A DNA stretch of 5,431 bases from Hyphomicrobiales bacterium (lineage in GTDB: Bacteria; Pseudomonadota; Alphaproteobacteria; Rhizobiales; Beijerinckiaceae). Below are positions 1 to 5,002 of the stretch, piece by piece (position 1 is the first letter of the stretch; each line of letters begins with the position of its first letter). The notes below the pieces were generated by a model. That model was not told the DNA's origin. It searched no databases and saw only the letters and a program-made list of their open reading frames with translations. Where the stretch lies: assembly GCA_003567055.1 (NCBI GenBank), contig PXAW01000070.1, forward strand, positions 1 to 5,431. Direction: 5' to 3'. The translations under genes were made by a program, and so were the position numbers.

Positions 1-39
1 CATTGCGTGAATGATCGCCGCATGCGCCATCGCGCAAGG

Positions 40-588
40 TCACCCCGGCAGCCACTCGTAGGCCACCGGATTGTCCGGGCACAGGCCCGTGCCGCATTCG
101 AGCAGGGTCGAGGCGCCATTGCCCAGCGTCATCAGGGCGAAGAAGGCGAGCGCGGCGAGGATCAGCGGGTTGCGCGCGCGTGTCCCGGAAACCGGCTCGA
201 ACTGACGCTCGAAGAAGAGCATGGCCGCCGCGCCGAGGATGATGGCGGCGAAGATCAGCGCTGCCCAGCTGTAGAGATGCAGGCCGAGCACGGGATCGCC
301 ATAAGCACCACTGCCGGGCACGATATGCAGCGCGACCTGCCGCAGCGAGACGGCACCGCCGGCTAGGGCGGCGAGGATCATCAGCCCGTAATGGCCGGGT
401 CGCGGGCCGATCAGCAGGTTCAGCGCCAGGCCGAGCCCCACGGCAACGAAGCCGGCACGCTGCAGGATGCAGAGCGGGCAAGGCAGCTCGCGCGCGACGA
501 TCTGGGTGTAGAAAGCGGCAAGCAGGATCGCGGATACCGCGATCAGGGCAAGCGCGTTGAGCAGGCGGGAAGTCGCAGCATCAATCAT
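40..588 (-). CDS. DsbB-like quinone-dependent disulfide bond formation protein
   Basis: A 182-residue integral membrane protein of the DsbB family. DsbB proteins reoxidise a periplasmic DsbA-type thiol oxidase and pass the electrons to membrane quinone. The N-terminal half shows the family signature: a hydrophobic helix at about 11-31, then LPCPLCILQR with the CxxC pair C37/C40 and Q43-R44, then helices at about 41-60 and 67-89. The loop HIVPGSGAYGDPVLGLHLYSW (88-108) has no cysteine, although in E. coli DsbB this second periplasmic loop carries the other redox pair. Two further hydrophobic stretches follow (about 108-126 and 141-160), then a C-terminal tail with C165 and C170 in LLECGTGLCPDNP. 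By hydropathy the protein has five helices, which would place that tail in the periplasm. The start at 588 is chosen because hydrophobic family sequence begins there. The open frame upstream to 768 is the shadow of the DUF5993 gene. The start lies 11 nt after the DUF5993 stop with only a weak ribosome site, so translational coupling is likely. A specialised DsbB subfamily is more likely than classical dsbB, so no symbol is given. Confidence 0.9.
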   Translation of the reverse strand: MIDAATSRLLNALALIAVSAILLAAFYTQIVARELPCPLCILQRAGFVAVGLGLALNLLIGPRPGHYGLMILAALAGGAVSLRQVALHIVPGSGAYGDPVLGLHLYSWAALIFAAIILGAAAMLFFERQFEPVSGTRARNPLILAALAFFALMTLGNGASTLLECGTGLCPDNPVAYEWLPG

Positions 589-599
589 CGCGGCACCGG

Positions 600-755
600 T
601 CAGAAGGACAGCGCGAGGCTGTCCGTGGCGTGCAGGCGAAACAGCATCAGCGTGAGCGTGATCGCGGCGAGCCCGCTCCCGAGCGCCCAGCCACGCCGGC
701 CATACCAGGCGAAGGCGAGACCGGCGAAGACGATGACGAACGGCAGAGCCATCAT
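600..755 (-). CDS. DUF5993-type small membrane protein, partner of DsbB-like gene
   Basis: A 51-residue protein starting MMALPFVIVFAGLAFAWYGR and ending in HATDSLALSF. It has two hydrophobic helices (about 3-18 and 25-40) joined by a basic turn, YGRRGW (18-23), which suggests both termini face the periplasm by the positive-inside rule. Short proteins of this form, with an HATD.L.L.F end, are known to me as DUF5993 and are found directly next to DsbB-like genes. Function is unknown; a role as accessory subunit or stabiliser of the neighbouring DsbB-like enzyme is inferred from that pairing. The frame was read by hand codon by codon: ATG-ATG at 755-750 and TGA at 602-600. A GGAG sits 7 nt before the first ATG (CTGTGGAGTTCGGCC then ATG), which supports the start at 755. 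The stop is 11 nt upstream of the DsbB-like start on the same strand, so the two form an operon. No obvious terminator was seen in the 165 bp between this gene and the chemoreceptor gene upstream. Confidence 0.8.
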   Translation of the reverse strand: MMALPFVIVFAGLAFAWYGRRGWALGSGLAAITLTLMLFRLHATDSLALSF

Positions 756-920
756 GGCCGAACTCCACAGGTTACGCACCGGTCACGGTTGCGCATCCGG
801 GGAATCAGGCGCGCAAGACCGGTATGCGGAATCATCGCGCAGGTGAAGTCGCGCGGCAAGAACCCGGATACCAAGCCCTGCGAACACAAATGCCCGTACC
901 GGGATGCGCAACGCGCGTGA

Positions 921-1985
921 TCAGCCGGGGCGGCGCTTGATGACGCCGTACCAGCCCAGCCCCGCATAGGTCTCGTAGCCGGGTGTGGCGTGGAAGGCGA
1001 CGGTGGTGCCGTCCGCCTCGCGGTAATGGCCGGAGCGCTGGTTGCCGGTGCGCAGGTTCACCCGCTCGCTCAAGATCCCCTCCCCGTCCGATGCCGCGAT
1101 GATGCGGTGGTCGGAATCGACGAGGAGGGCGCGCGTGATCTCGCGCTCGTCGGGGGCGATGCGCACCCCGTCGACGATCGCGCGGGCCTGCGGCTCCCAG
1201 TCGAAATGGATGGCGAGGACGCCCAGCGGGCGGCCATGCGCCTCACCGTTTTCGCGCACGCTGGCGCAATAGGTGAGCACCTGCCCGTTATCCAGCTCCC
1301 TCTGGCGCCCGACACTGCCGACCGCGTAATCATCGCCGGAGGCGAGGCCGGCGGCGCTGGCGAACCACGGCTCATGCGCCACATTGCGACCGATCACGCC
1401 GTAGCGCTCGGGCCGGGCATTGGCGATGACATTACCCTCGAGATCACACAGCCAAAGATCGAGATAGACCGTGTAGGCGCCGAGGATGACGCCCAGCCGG
1501 CGGCAGGCATAGGCGACGGCCTCCTCGTCGGGCTCGCGCGCACAATCGACCACCGCCGAATCCGTCGCCCACCAGCGCACGTCGCAGGTGCGCTCGAACA
1601 GATTGCGGTCGATCAGTTCGATGGCGTTGAGCGAGAGATCCACCAGCCGCTCGCCCTGGGCCTGATCGGCGAGACATTCGACCTGGTCTTGCAATTCCAG
1701 AATACGCTGCGTCAGATGCGCTTCGAGCTCCTTGGCCACGCCCTCGATCTCGCTGCCGACCGTGCGCACCTCCTGTGCGACGACGGAAAACCCGCGCCCG
1801 TATTCGCCGGCCCGCGTGGCCTCGATCATGGCATTCAGCGCGAGAATGCGCATCTGCCCCGTCACCTGCTGAATCCGTCGCGTCTTCTCCGCTGCGAGCC
1901 CGCGCACCTCACCGGTGACCCGCGCGATATCGTTCAGGCTGGTCGCCTGTTGTGCCTCGACCTGCTTCGTCGCTACCGCCGCCAT
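921..1985 (-). CDS. Soluble chemoreceptor-like protein: N-terminal MCP hairpin, C-terminal Cache-like domain
   Basis: A 354-residue protein with no transmembrane segment or signal peptide, so probably cytoplasmic. Residues about 1-115 form a heptad-like helical region containing the conserved tip of methyl-accepting chemotaxis proteins: [20 protein letters not shown] (47-66), then [14 protein letters not shown]. This is the part of a chemoreceptor that contacts CheA and CheW. The helices on each side are only about 55-60 residues long, much shorter than in classical receptors, and there is no HAMP domain. Residues about 130-350 resemble a double-Cache ligand-binding domain: [20 protein letters not shown] (172-191), [12 protein letters not shown] (200-211), GDDYAVGSV (217-225), [11 protein letters not shown] (254-264) and a second half ending [17 protein letters not shown]. 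In typical receptors the Cache domain is extracytoplasmic and N-terminal; here the order is reversed. An in-frame stop at 2027-2025 means the N-terminus cannot be much longer. The GGGGCAGGA just before ATG 1985 serves as ribosome site, though it is close to the start. Ligand unknown. It may signal to a chemotaxis array or to another CheA-like kinase. Confidence 0.85.
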   Translation of the reverse strand: MAAVATKQVEAQQATSLNDIARVTGEVRGLAAEKTRRIQQVTGQMRILALNAMIEATRAGEYGRGFSVVAQEVRTVGSEIEGVAKELEAHLTQRILELQDQVECLADQAQGERLVDLSLNAIELIDRNLFERTCDVRWWATDSAVVDCAREPDEEAVAYACRRLGVILGAYTVYLDLWLCDLEGNVIANARPERYGVIGRNVAHEPWFASAAGLASGDDYAVGSVGRQRELDNGQVLTYCASVRENGEAHGRPLGVLAIHFDWEPQARAIVDGVRIAPDEREITRALLVDSDHRIIAASDGEGILSERVNLRTGNQRSGHYREADGTTVAFHATPGYETYAGLGWYGVIKRRPG

Positions 1986-2050
1986 ATCCTGCCCCGTGAC
2001 ATCGCCAATGGAATTGCATTCAAGTCATTTTCTACTATTTATGATAGCGG

Positions 2051-2065
2051 TTAATATCGCGTTGA
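2051..2065. promoter_or_regulatory. Near-consensus CtrA box (TTAA-N7-TTGA) between chemoreceptor and GNAT genes
   Basis: The sequence reads TTAA, seven bases, TTGA, matching the alphaproteobacterial CtrA recognition pattern TTAA-N7-TTAA at 7 of 8 fixed positions with exact spacing. It lies in the AT-rich divergent region, 66 bp upstream of the chemoreceptor start and about 140 bp upstream of the GNAT start. CtrA is encoded in this window and controls motility genes in related bacteria, so control of the chemoreceptor gene is plausible. A match this short can occur by chance, especially in AT-rich DNA. Confidence 0.35.
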
Positions 2066-2091
2066 AACTAACAGCCAAGCTTGCTGCTAAT
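2062..2091 (+). promoter_or_regulatory. Candidate sigma70-type promoter for the GNAT gene
   Basis: TTGAAA (2062-2067, 5/6 to TTGACA) is followed after 18 bases by GCTAAT (2086-2091, 4/6 to TATAAT). The -35 hexamer overlaps the right half of the CtrA-like box at 2051-2065, so CtrA binding could affect this promoter. Predicted transcripts would have a leader of about 100 nt. On the minus strand the same AT-rich stretch gives only a weak candidate for the chemoreceptor gene (TTGGCT, 16 bases, TATTAA). Both are by-eye matches. Confidence 0.25.
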
Positions 2092-2141
2092 TTGTGCATC
2101 TATGGTCTTATTTTCGGCAATTCATCCGGATTTGACCGCAT

Positions 2142-2176
2142 AGGCAAACGGCGCGGCGCCTGTCGCGGCTTTGCCT
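2142..2176 (+). repeat. Inverted repeat / hairpin in the leader of the GNAT gene
   Basis: AGGCAAA (2142-2148) is matched exactly by TTTGCCT (2170-2176). Inside, CGCG at 2152-2155 can pair with CGCG at 2164-2167, leaving an 8-nt loop. The very GC-rich interior contrasts with the AT-rich DNA to its left. It ends 28 bp before the GNAT ATG and has no T-tract on either strand, so it does not look like an intrinsic terminator. It could be a leader structure or a protein site, or have no role. Confidence 0.4.
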
Positions 2177-2204
2177 GGGCGGTTGATTCTGCTATCGCTG
2201 CGAA

Positions 2205-2867
2205 ATGTCGGATGAACACAGCCCTCCTGATGCCGCACTGCCCTGTCTGCTCGACGGGTATACGGACCTGCCGCCCGGTAAAATCGCCACGCTGGTCACC
2301 TATCTCGCCATGACCGCGCCGCCGGACCGCATGCCCGCCGTGGCGCCTGCGGATATCGCGATCCACCCCTATACGCCGGAGCGTGACGCCTATCGGGCGC
2401 TGTTTCGCGAAATCGGTGAGGACTGGCTGTGGACGGGGCGCCTGCGCCTTGATGATGCGGCGCTCGATGCATTGCTGGCCGATCCCGGATTCGAGCGTTT
2501 CGCGCTTTTTGCGGATGATCGCCCGGCGGGCCTGCTGGAGCTCGATTTTCGTGGCGATGACGCCTGCGAGCTCGCCTATTTCGGCCTTGCGCCCGACGCT
2601 GTGGGCAAGGGGAACGGTCGCTTTCTGATGGATTTCGCGATCCTGCGCGCCTTCGCGCGACCGATTTCACGCTTCTTCGTGCATACCTGCCATTTCGATC
2701 ATCCGGGCGCGCTCGCCTTTTACCGCCGCAGCGGATTCACGCCCTACAAGCTCGCGATCGAAATCATGGATGACCCGCGCCATGGCGGGTTGCTGCCGCA
2801 GGGGGCGGCGGCGCATGTGCCGTTCATCCCCCTGCCGGACAGTGATGGCAATCACGGCGATCAGTAA
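2205..2867 (+). CDS. GNAT-family N-acetyltransferase
   Basis: A 220-residue cytoplasmic protein that should transfer an acetyl group from acetyl-CoA to an unidentified amine. The GNAT fold is visible at about 52-190: an N-terminal strand and helix (IHPYTPERDAYRALFREIGE), a central strand pair LFADDRPAGLLELDF (101-115), the acetyl-CoA site ELAYFGLAPDAVGKGNGRFL (122-141) with the VGKGNG pyrophosphate loop, and the late motif HPGALAFYRRSGF (166-178). Before the domain is a distinct segment, DGYTDLPPGKIATLVTYLAM (17-36), which I recall as conserved in a family of proteobacterial GNAT proteins of unknown substrate. It argues for a start at or near 2205 rather than at Met36 or Met43. There is no good ribosome site before 2205, so the exact start is less sure. 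The gene is divergent from the chemoreceptor and convergent with fliJ, whose stop it overlaps by 7 bp. There is no functional link to the flagellar genes beyond position. Confidence 0.88.
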   Translation: MSDEHSPPDAALPCLLDGYTDLPPGKIATLVTYLAMTAPPDRMPAVAPADIAIHPYTPERDAYRALFREIGEDWLWTGRLRLDDAALDALLADPGFERFALFADDRPAGLLELDFRGDDACELAYFGLAPDAVGKGNGRFLMDFAILRAFARPISRFFVHTCHFDHPGALAFYRRSGFTPYKLAIEIMDDPRHGGLLPQGAAAHVPFIPLPDSDGNHGDQ

Positions 2868-3274
2868 CCGCGTACGGCCCGCGAAAGGCCGAGCTGGTCC
2901 AGCTGCGCCTGTTCGCGCGCACCCGCAGCGCTGCGCTCGGCGCCCTTCTCGCGGTCATCGAGGATCTCGACCTTCTTGAGCTCTTCGAAAGCCTCGGCAA
3001 GCTCGCCCTTGGCGTCGTCGAGTTCACCCTTGAGGTTGGCTGCCGATTGCAGAAGGTTCTCGCGCCGCTGCGCCGCTGCCTTCGCATAGGTGGGATAGTC
3101 GAAATGCGCGGTATCGGTAATCCCGGCCTTCTGCTCCTCCGATGCGATCTCGGCCTGCAGATCCGCTGCCATACGCTCGAAGTCTGCGATCATCATCTCG
3201 ATCTGCGCCACGCGCCGGCGCTTTTCGTCAACCTGAAAACGCTTCAGGCGAATGAGCGTGTCACGCGATTTCAT
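2861..3274 (-). CDS. fliJ: Flagellar export protein FliJ
   Basis: A 137-residue, highly charged, almost entirely alpha-helical protein (MKSRDTLIRLKRFQVDEKRR at the start), with a long heptad-like coiled coil over about 5-115 broken near 52-62 (ITDTAHFDYPT). Length, N-terminal MKSRDTLIRLKRF and position directly after fliI identify it as FliJ. FliJ is the coiled-coil stalk of the flagellar type III export ATPase ring; it inserts into the FliI hexamer, contacts FlhA and helps recycle export chaperones. The start at 3274 has GGAG 10 nt upstream. It lies 29 nt after the fliI stop on the same strand, so the pair are cotranscribed. The C-terminal part (about 116-137) is less helical. The stop codon region overlaps the stop of the convergent GNAT gene, leaving no room for a terminator between them. 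Confidence 0.93.
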   Translation of the reverse strand: MKSRDTLIRLKRFQVDEKRRRVAQIEMMIADFERMAADLQAEIASEEQKAGITDTAHFDYPTYAKAAAQRRENLLQSAANLKGELDDAKGELAEAFEELKKVEILDDREKGAERSAAGAREQAQLDQLGLSRAVRGY

Positions 3275-3303
3275 CGTCCATCAACTCCAACCCAGACTAC
3301 ACA

Positions 3304-4653
3304 TCACGTCTGCGGCGCGGACAGGATCTGCGCCAACCGTTGGTAACCATGACGTATGGAAGTTGACTCTTCCTTACCTTGACCGAGGAAGCTCTCCAAT
3401 TCCGGGTTGAGGCGTATCGCCTCGTCCACTTCCGGCGACGATCCGGGCCGGTATGCGCCGAGCCGGATCAGCTCCTCCATGTCGGAATAGGTGGCGAGCA
3501 CCTGCCGCGCGCGCTGCACCACGGGCCAGTATTCCGGATCGCAGGATTTGGGCATGGTGCGCGAGACGGATTTGAGCACGTTGATGGCGGGATAACGCCC
3601 GCGTTCGGCGATGGCGCGCTCCATCACGATATGGCCGTCAAGAATGCCGCGCACCGCATCGGCGACCGGCTCGTTGTGATCGTCGCCCTCGACCAGAACC
3701 GTGAACAGACCGGTAATCGCCCCCTCCCCGGTCCCGGGCCCGGCGCGCTCCAGCAGGCGCGGCAGTTCCGAGAACACCGTCGGTGTATAGCCCTTGGCCG
3801 TGGGCGGTTCACCGCCGGCGAGGCCGATATCGCGTTGCGCCATGGCGAAACGGGTGATGGAATCGATCATGCAGAGCACGGACTTGCCCTGATCGCGGAA
3901 ATATTCGGCGAGCGTCAGGGTGAGATAGGCGGCGTTGCGGCGCATCAGGGCCGGTTCGTCGGAGGTGGCCACGACGACGACGGAGCGCGCGAGCCCCTCG
4001 GGGCCGAGATCGTCCTGGAGGAATTCCTGCACCTCGCGCCCGCGCTCGCCGACGAGCCCGATCACGGCGACATCGGCTGCGGTATAGCGCGCCAGCATCG
4101 ACAGGAGGACGGATTTGCCCACACCCGATCCGGCGAATATGCCCATACGCTGGCCTGCGCAGCAGGTGGCGAAGGTGTTGAGGGCGCGCACGCCGAGATC
4201 GAGGGGCACCCCCACGCGGCGACGCGCATGGGCTGGCGGCGGCTCTGCGCGAAACGGATAGGCGAAGCCGCCTTCCGGCAAAGGCGGGCCGCCATCCACA
4301 GGGCGCCCGAGCGCATCGACCACCCGTCCCAGCCAGGCCGGGCCCGGCCTCACGGAGCCGGCGGCGCGCCGCACATGCGCCGCGCAACCTCTTCTGACAC
4401 CGTCGAGATTTCCAAATGGCATGGCAAGCGCGCGGTCGCCCTCGAAGCCGATCACCTCGCAGGGAACACTCGCGCCACCATCGATGTCGATCTCGATACG
4501 CCCGCCGAGCCGCATGGCGCCGACGGGACCTGCGATCTCGATCAGAAGGCCACGCACCGCGACGACGCGACCGTAAACATCGACCTCGTCGATATCATCG
4601 AGCGCACGGCGGGCTGCCGCAAATTTGCCGTCGCTTCGCAGTGATTCTTTCAC
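3304..4653 (-). CDS. fliI: Flagellum-specific export ATPase FliI
   Basis: A 449-residue protein of the F1/type III secretion ATPase family, close to the usual FliI length. It forms a cytoplasmic hexamer at the base of the flagellum that uses ATP to unfold and feed flagellar subunits into the export gate. Domains: N-terminal beta-barrel-like region (about 22-95), a nucleotide-binding core with Walker A AGSGVGKS (174-181), [10 protein letters not shown] (199-208) containing the likely catalytic glutamate region, and Walker B VLCMID (259-264, D264). Next come [20 protein letters not shown] (265-284), the DDHNEP motif (324-329) and SVSRTMP (362-368), then a helical C-terminal domain ending about 449. 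The start is GTG at 4653, with AAAGG 9 nt upstream; no in-frame ATG occurs just upstream. It is first in a fliI-fliJ unit and divergent from ctrA across a 349-bp regulatory region with a CtrA-like box 40 bp before the start. F1 and virulence-type secretion ATPases were considered, but the adjacent FliJ and the sequence favour FliI. Confidence 0.97.
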   Translation of the reverse strand: MKESLRSDGKFAAARRALDDIDEVDVYGRVVAVRGLLIEIAGPVGAMRLGGRIEIDIDGGASVPCEVIGFEGDRALAMPFGNLDGVRRGCAAHVRRAAGSVRPGPAWLGRVVDALGRPVDGGPPLPEGGFAYPFRAEPPPAHARRRVGVPLDLGVRALNTFATCCAGQRMGIFAGSGVGKSVLLSMLARYTAADVAVIGLVGERGREVQEFLQDDLGPEGLARSVVVVATSDEPALMRRNAAYLTLTLAEYFRDQGKSVLCMIDSITRFAMAQRDIGLAGGEPPTAKGYTPTVFSELPRLLERAGPGTGEGAITGLFTVLVEGDDHNEPVADAVRGILDGHIVMERAIAERGRYPAINVLKSVSRTMPKSCDPEYWPVVQRARQVLATYSDMEELIRLGAYRPGSSPEVDEAIRLNPELESFLGQGKEESTSIRHGYQRLAQILSAPQT

Positions 4654-4692
4654 GGATGCTAACCTTTCGTTTACTCGCTTCGTTAAGACTGC

Positions 4693-4707
4693 TGAAGCCG
4701 AGATTAA
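4693..4707. promoter_or_regulatory. Near-consensus CtrA box (TGAA-N7-TTAA) upstream of fliI
   Basis: TGAA (4693-4696), seven bases, TTAA (4704-4707): 7 of 8 fixed positions of TTAA-N7-TTAA with exact spacing. It is centred about 47 bp upstream of the fliI GTG, a sensible place for direct CtrA control of an early flagellar operon, as known in Caulobacter. Another TTAA half-site is at 4683-4686. By-eye match only. Confidence 0.4.
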
Positions 4708-4827
4708 CGGGCCATGGTTCGTTAGCTCGGGGCGAAAGCGAGTCTGGTGAATCGCTTAGCTGGTTTTCTTCATGCGGAACGTTAAGCCTTCGGAGGACAG
4801 AAACTGTCGGTGAGTCAAGATATTATA

Positions 4828-4846
4828 CCGATTCGCTCGCAATCGG
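4828..4846. repeat. Short inverted repeat next to the TATTATA element upstream of ctrA
   Basis: CCGATT (4828-4833) and AATCGG (4841-4846) are exact reverse complements around a 7-nt CGCTCGC spacer. The left arm holds most of the GATTC methylation site at 4830-4834, and the repeat abuts the TATTATACC element at 4821-4829. Symmetry and position suit a dimeric regulator, but 6-bp arms are common by chance. Confidence 0.3.
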
Positions 4847-4880
4847 CATTTATCTGCTTGCGCACCGGAATCAGGTTTTG

Positions 4881-4888
4881 TTAACCAT
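4881..4888 (+). promoter_or_regulatory. TTAACCAT CtrA-type half-site upstream of ctrA
   Basis: The 8-mer TTAACCAT lies 114 bp upstream of the ctrA start. It matches the single half-site form of the CtrA recognition motif described in Caulobacter; no second TTAA is found at the 7-base spacing. Autoregulation of ctrA is well established in Alphaproteobacteria, which makes this a reasonable candidate site. Confidence 0.45.
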
Positions 4889-4925
4889 TGAGGCATAGCG
4901 TTGCGAATCGGACGGAAAGGGGCGC

Positions 4926-4948
4926 TCACCACGGAGTCACCGTGGTGA
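4926..4948. repeat. Perfect 9-bp inverted repeat in the ctrA leader
   Basis: TCACCACGG (4926-4934) and CCGTGGTGA (4940-4948) are exact reverse complements around a 5-nt loop, AGTCA. A GAGTC (GANTC) site spans the left arm and loop (4934-4938). The repeat ends 54 bp before the ctrA ATG. There is no T-tract after it, so it is not a standard intrinsic terminator. It may be an operator for a dimeric protein or a stable hairpin in the 5' leader. Confidence 0.6.
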
Positions 4949-5002
4949 ACGGGTGAGGACGCTTTGCCCGAACACGCTCGAGCCATGCTGGGGATCTGAA
5001 AC

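Larger units (their letters stand above)
4654..5002. promoter_or_regulatory. Divergent fliI/ctrA regulatory region with dense GANTC (CcrM) sites
   Basis: This 349-bp stretch has no convincing gene. It is more AT-rich than the flanking coding DNA and contains seven GANTC motifs: 4740-4744, 4749-4753, 4812-4816, 4830-4834, 4868-4872, 4905-4909 and 4934-4938. GANTC is the target of the alphaproteobacterial cell-cycle methyltransferase CcrM, and hemimethylation of such sites times ctrA transcription in Caulobacter. TTAA occurs at 4683, 4704, 4782 and 4881. A possible -10 element, TATTAT (4821-4826) or the overlapping TATACC, lies in the middle with no clear -35 partner, as is common for CtrA- or GcrA-dependent promoters. 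Transcription start points cannot be fixed from sequence alone. Confidence 0.75.

Noticed and set aside
1..30. Possible start of another minus-strand gene after the DsbB-like gene (ATG at 30 or ATG at 23, both open to the window edge).
   Set aside because: At most ten codons are visible, with no clear ribosome site and no recognisable sequence. A third gene of the unit is possible but cannot be supported from this window.
589..768. 60-residue N-terminal extension of the DsbB-like frame back to an ATG at 768.
   Set aside because: The extension is arginine-rich with no membrane character, and it overlaps the DUF5993 frame, which explains the region better. Family sequence begins at 588.
778..823. 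Symmetric arrangement ACCGGT ... GCGC ... GCGC ... ACCGGT upstream of the DUF5993 gene.
   Set aside because: Both words are self-palindromic and the spacer is long and unpaired. This is expected by chance in GC-rich DNA.
752..967. 71-residue minus-strand open frame with several cysteines.
   Set aside because: It overlaps the C-terminal codons of the chemoreceptor and the DUF5993 start, has no ribosome site or family resemblance, and looks like a chance frame in GC-rich DNA.
990..2054. Long plus-strand open frame opposite the chemoreceptor gene.
   Set aside because: Typical antisense shadow of a GC-rich gene. The minus-strand product has recognisable MCP and Cache-like motifs; the plus-strand product does not resemble anything.
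2076..2131. 8-bp palindromes CAAGCTTG (2076-2083) and ATCCGGAT (2124-2131) in the chemoreceptor/GNAT intergenic region.
   Set aside because: Short single palindromes with no spacing or repeat pattern that links them to a known regulator.
3379..4644. 421-codon plus-strand open frame opposite fliI.
   Set aside because: Shadow of fliI, whose Walker motifs and full length are unambiguous on the minus strand.
4656..4898. Plus-strand frame of about 80 codons starting ATGCTAACC in the fliI/ctrA intergenic region.
   Set aside because: No ribosome site, no protein-like features, and it covers the region dense in regulatory motifs.
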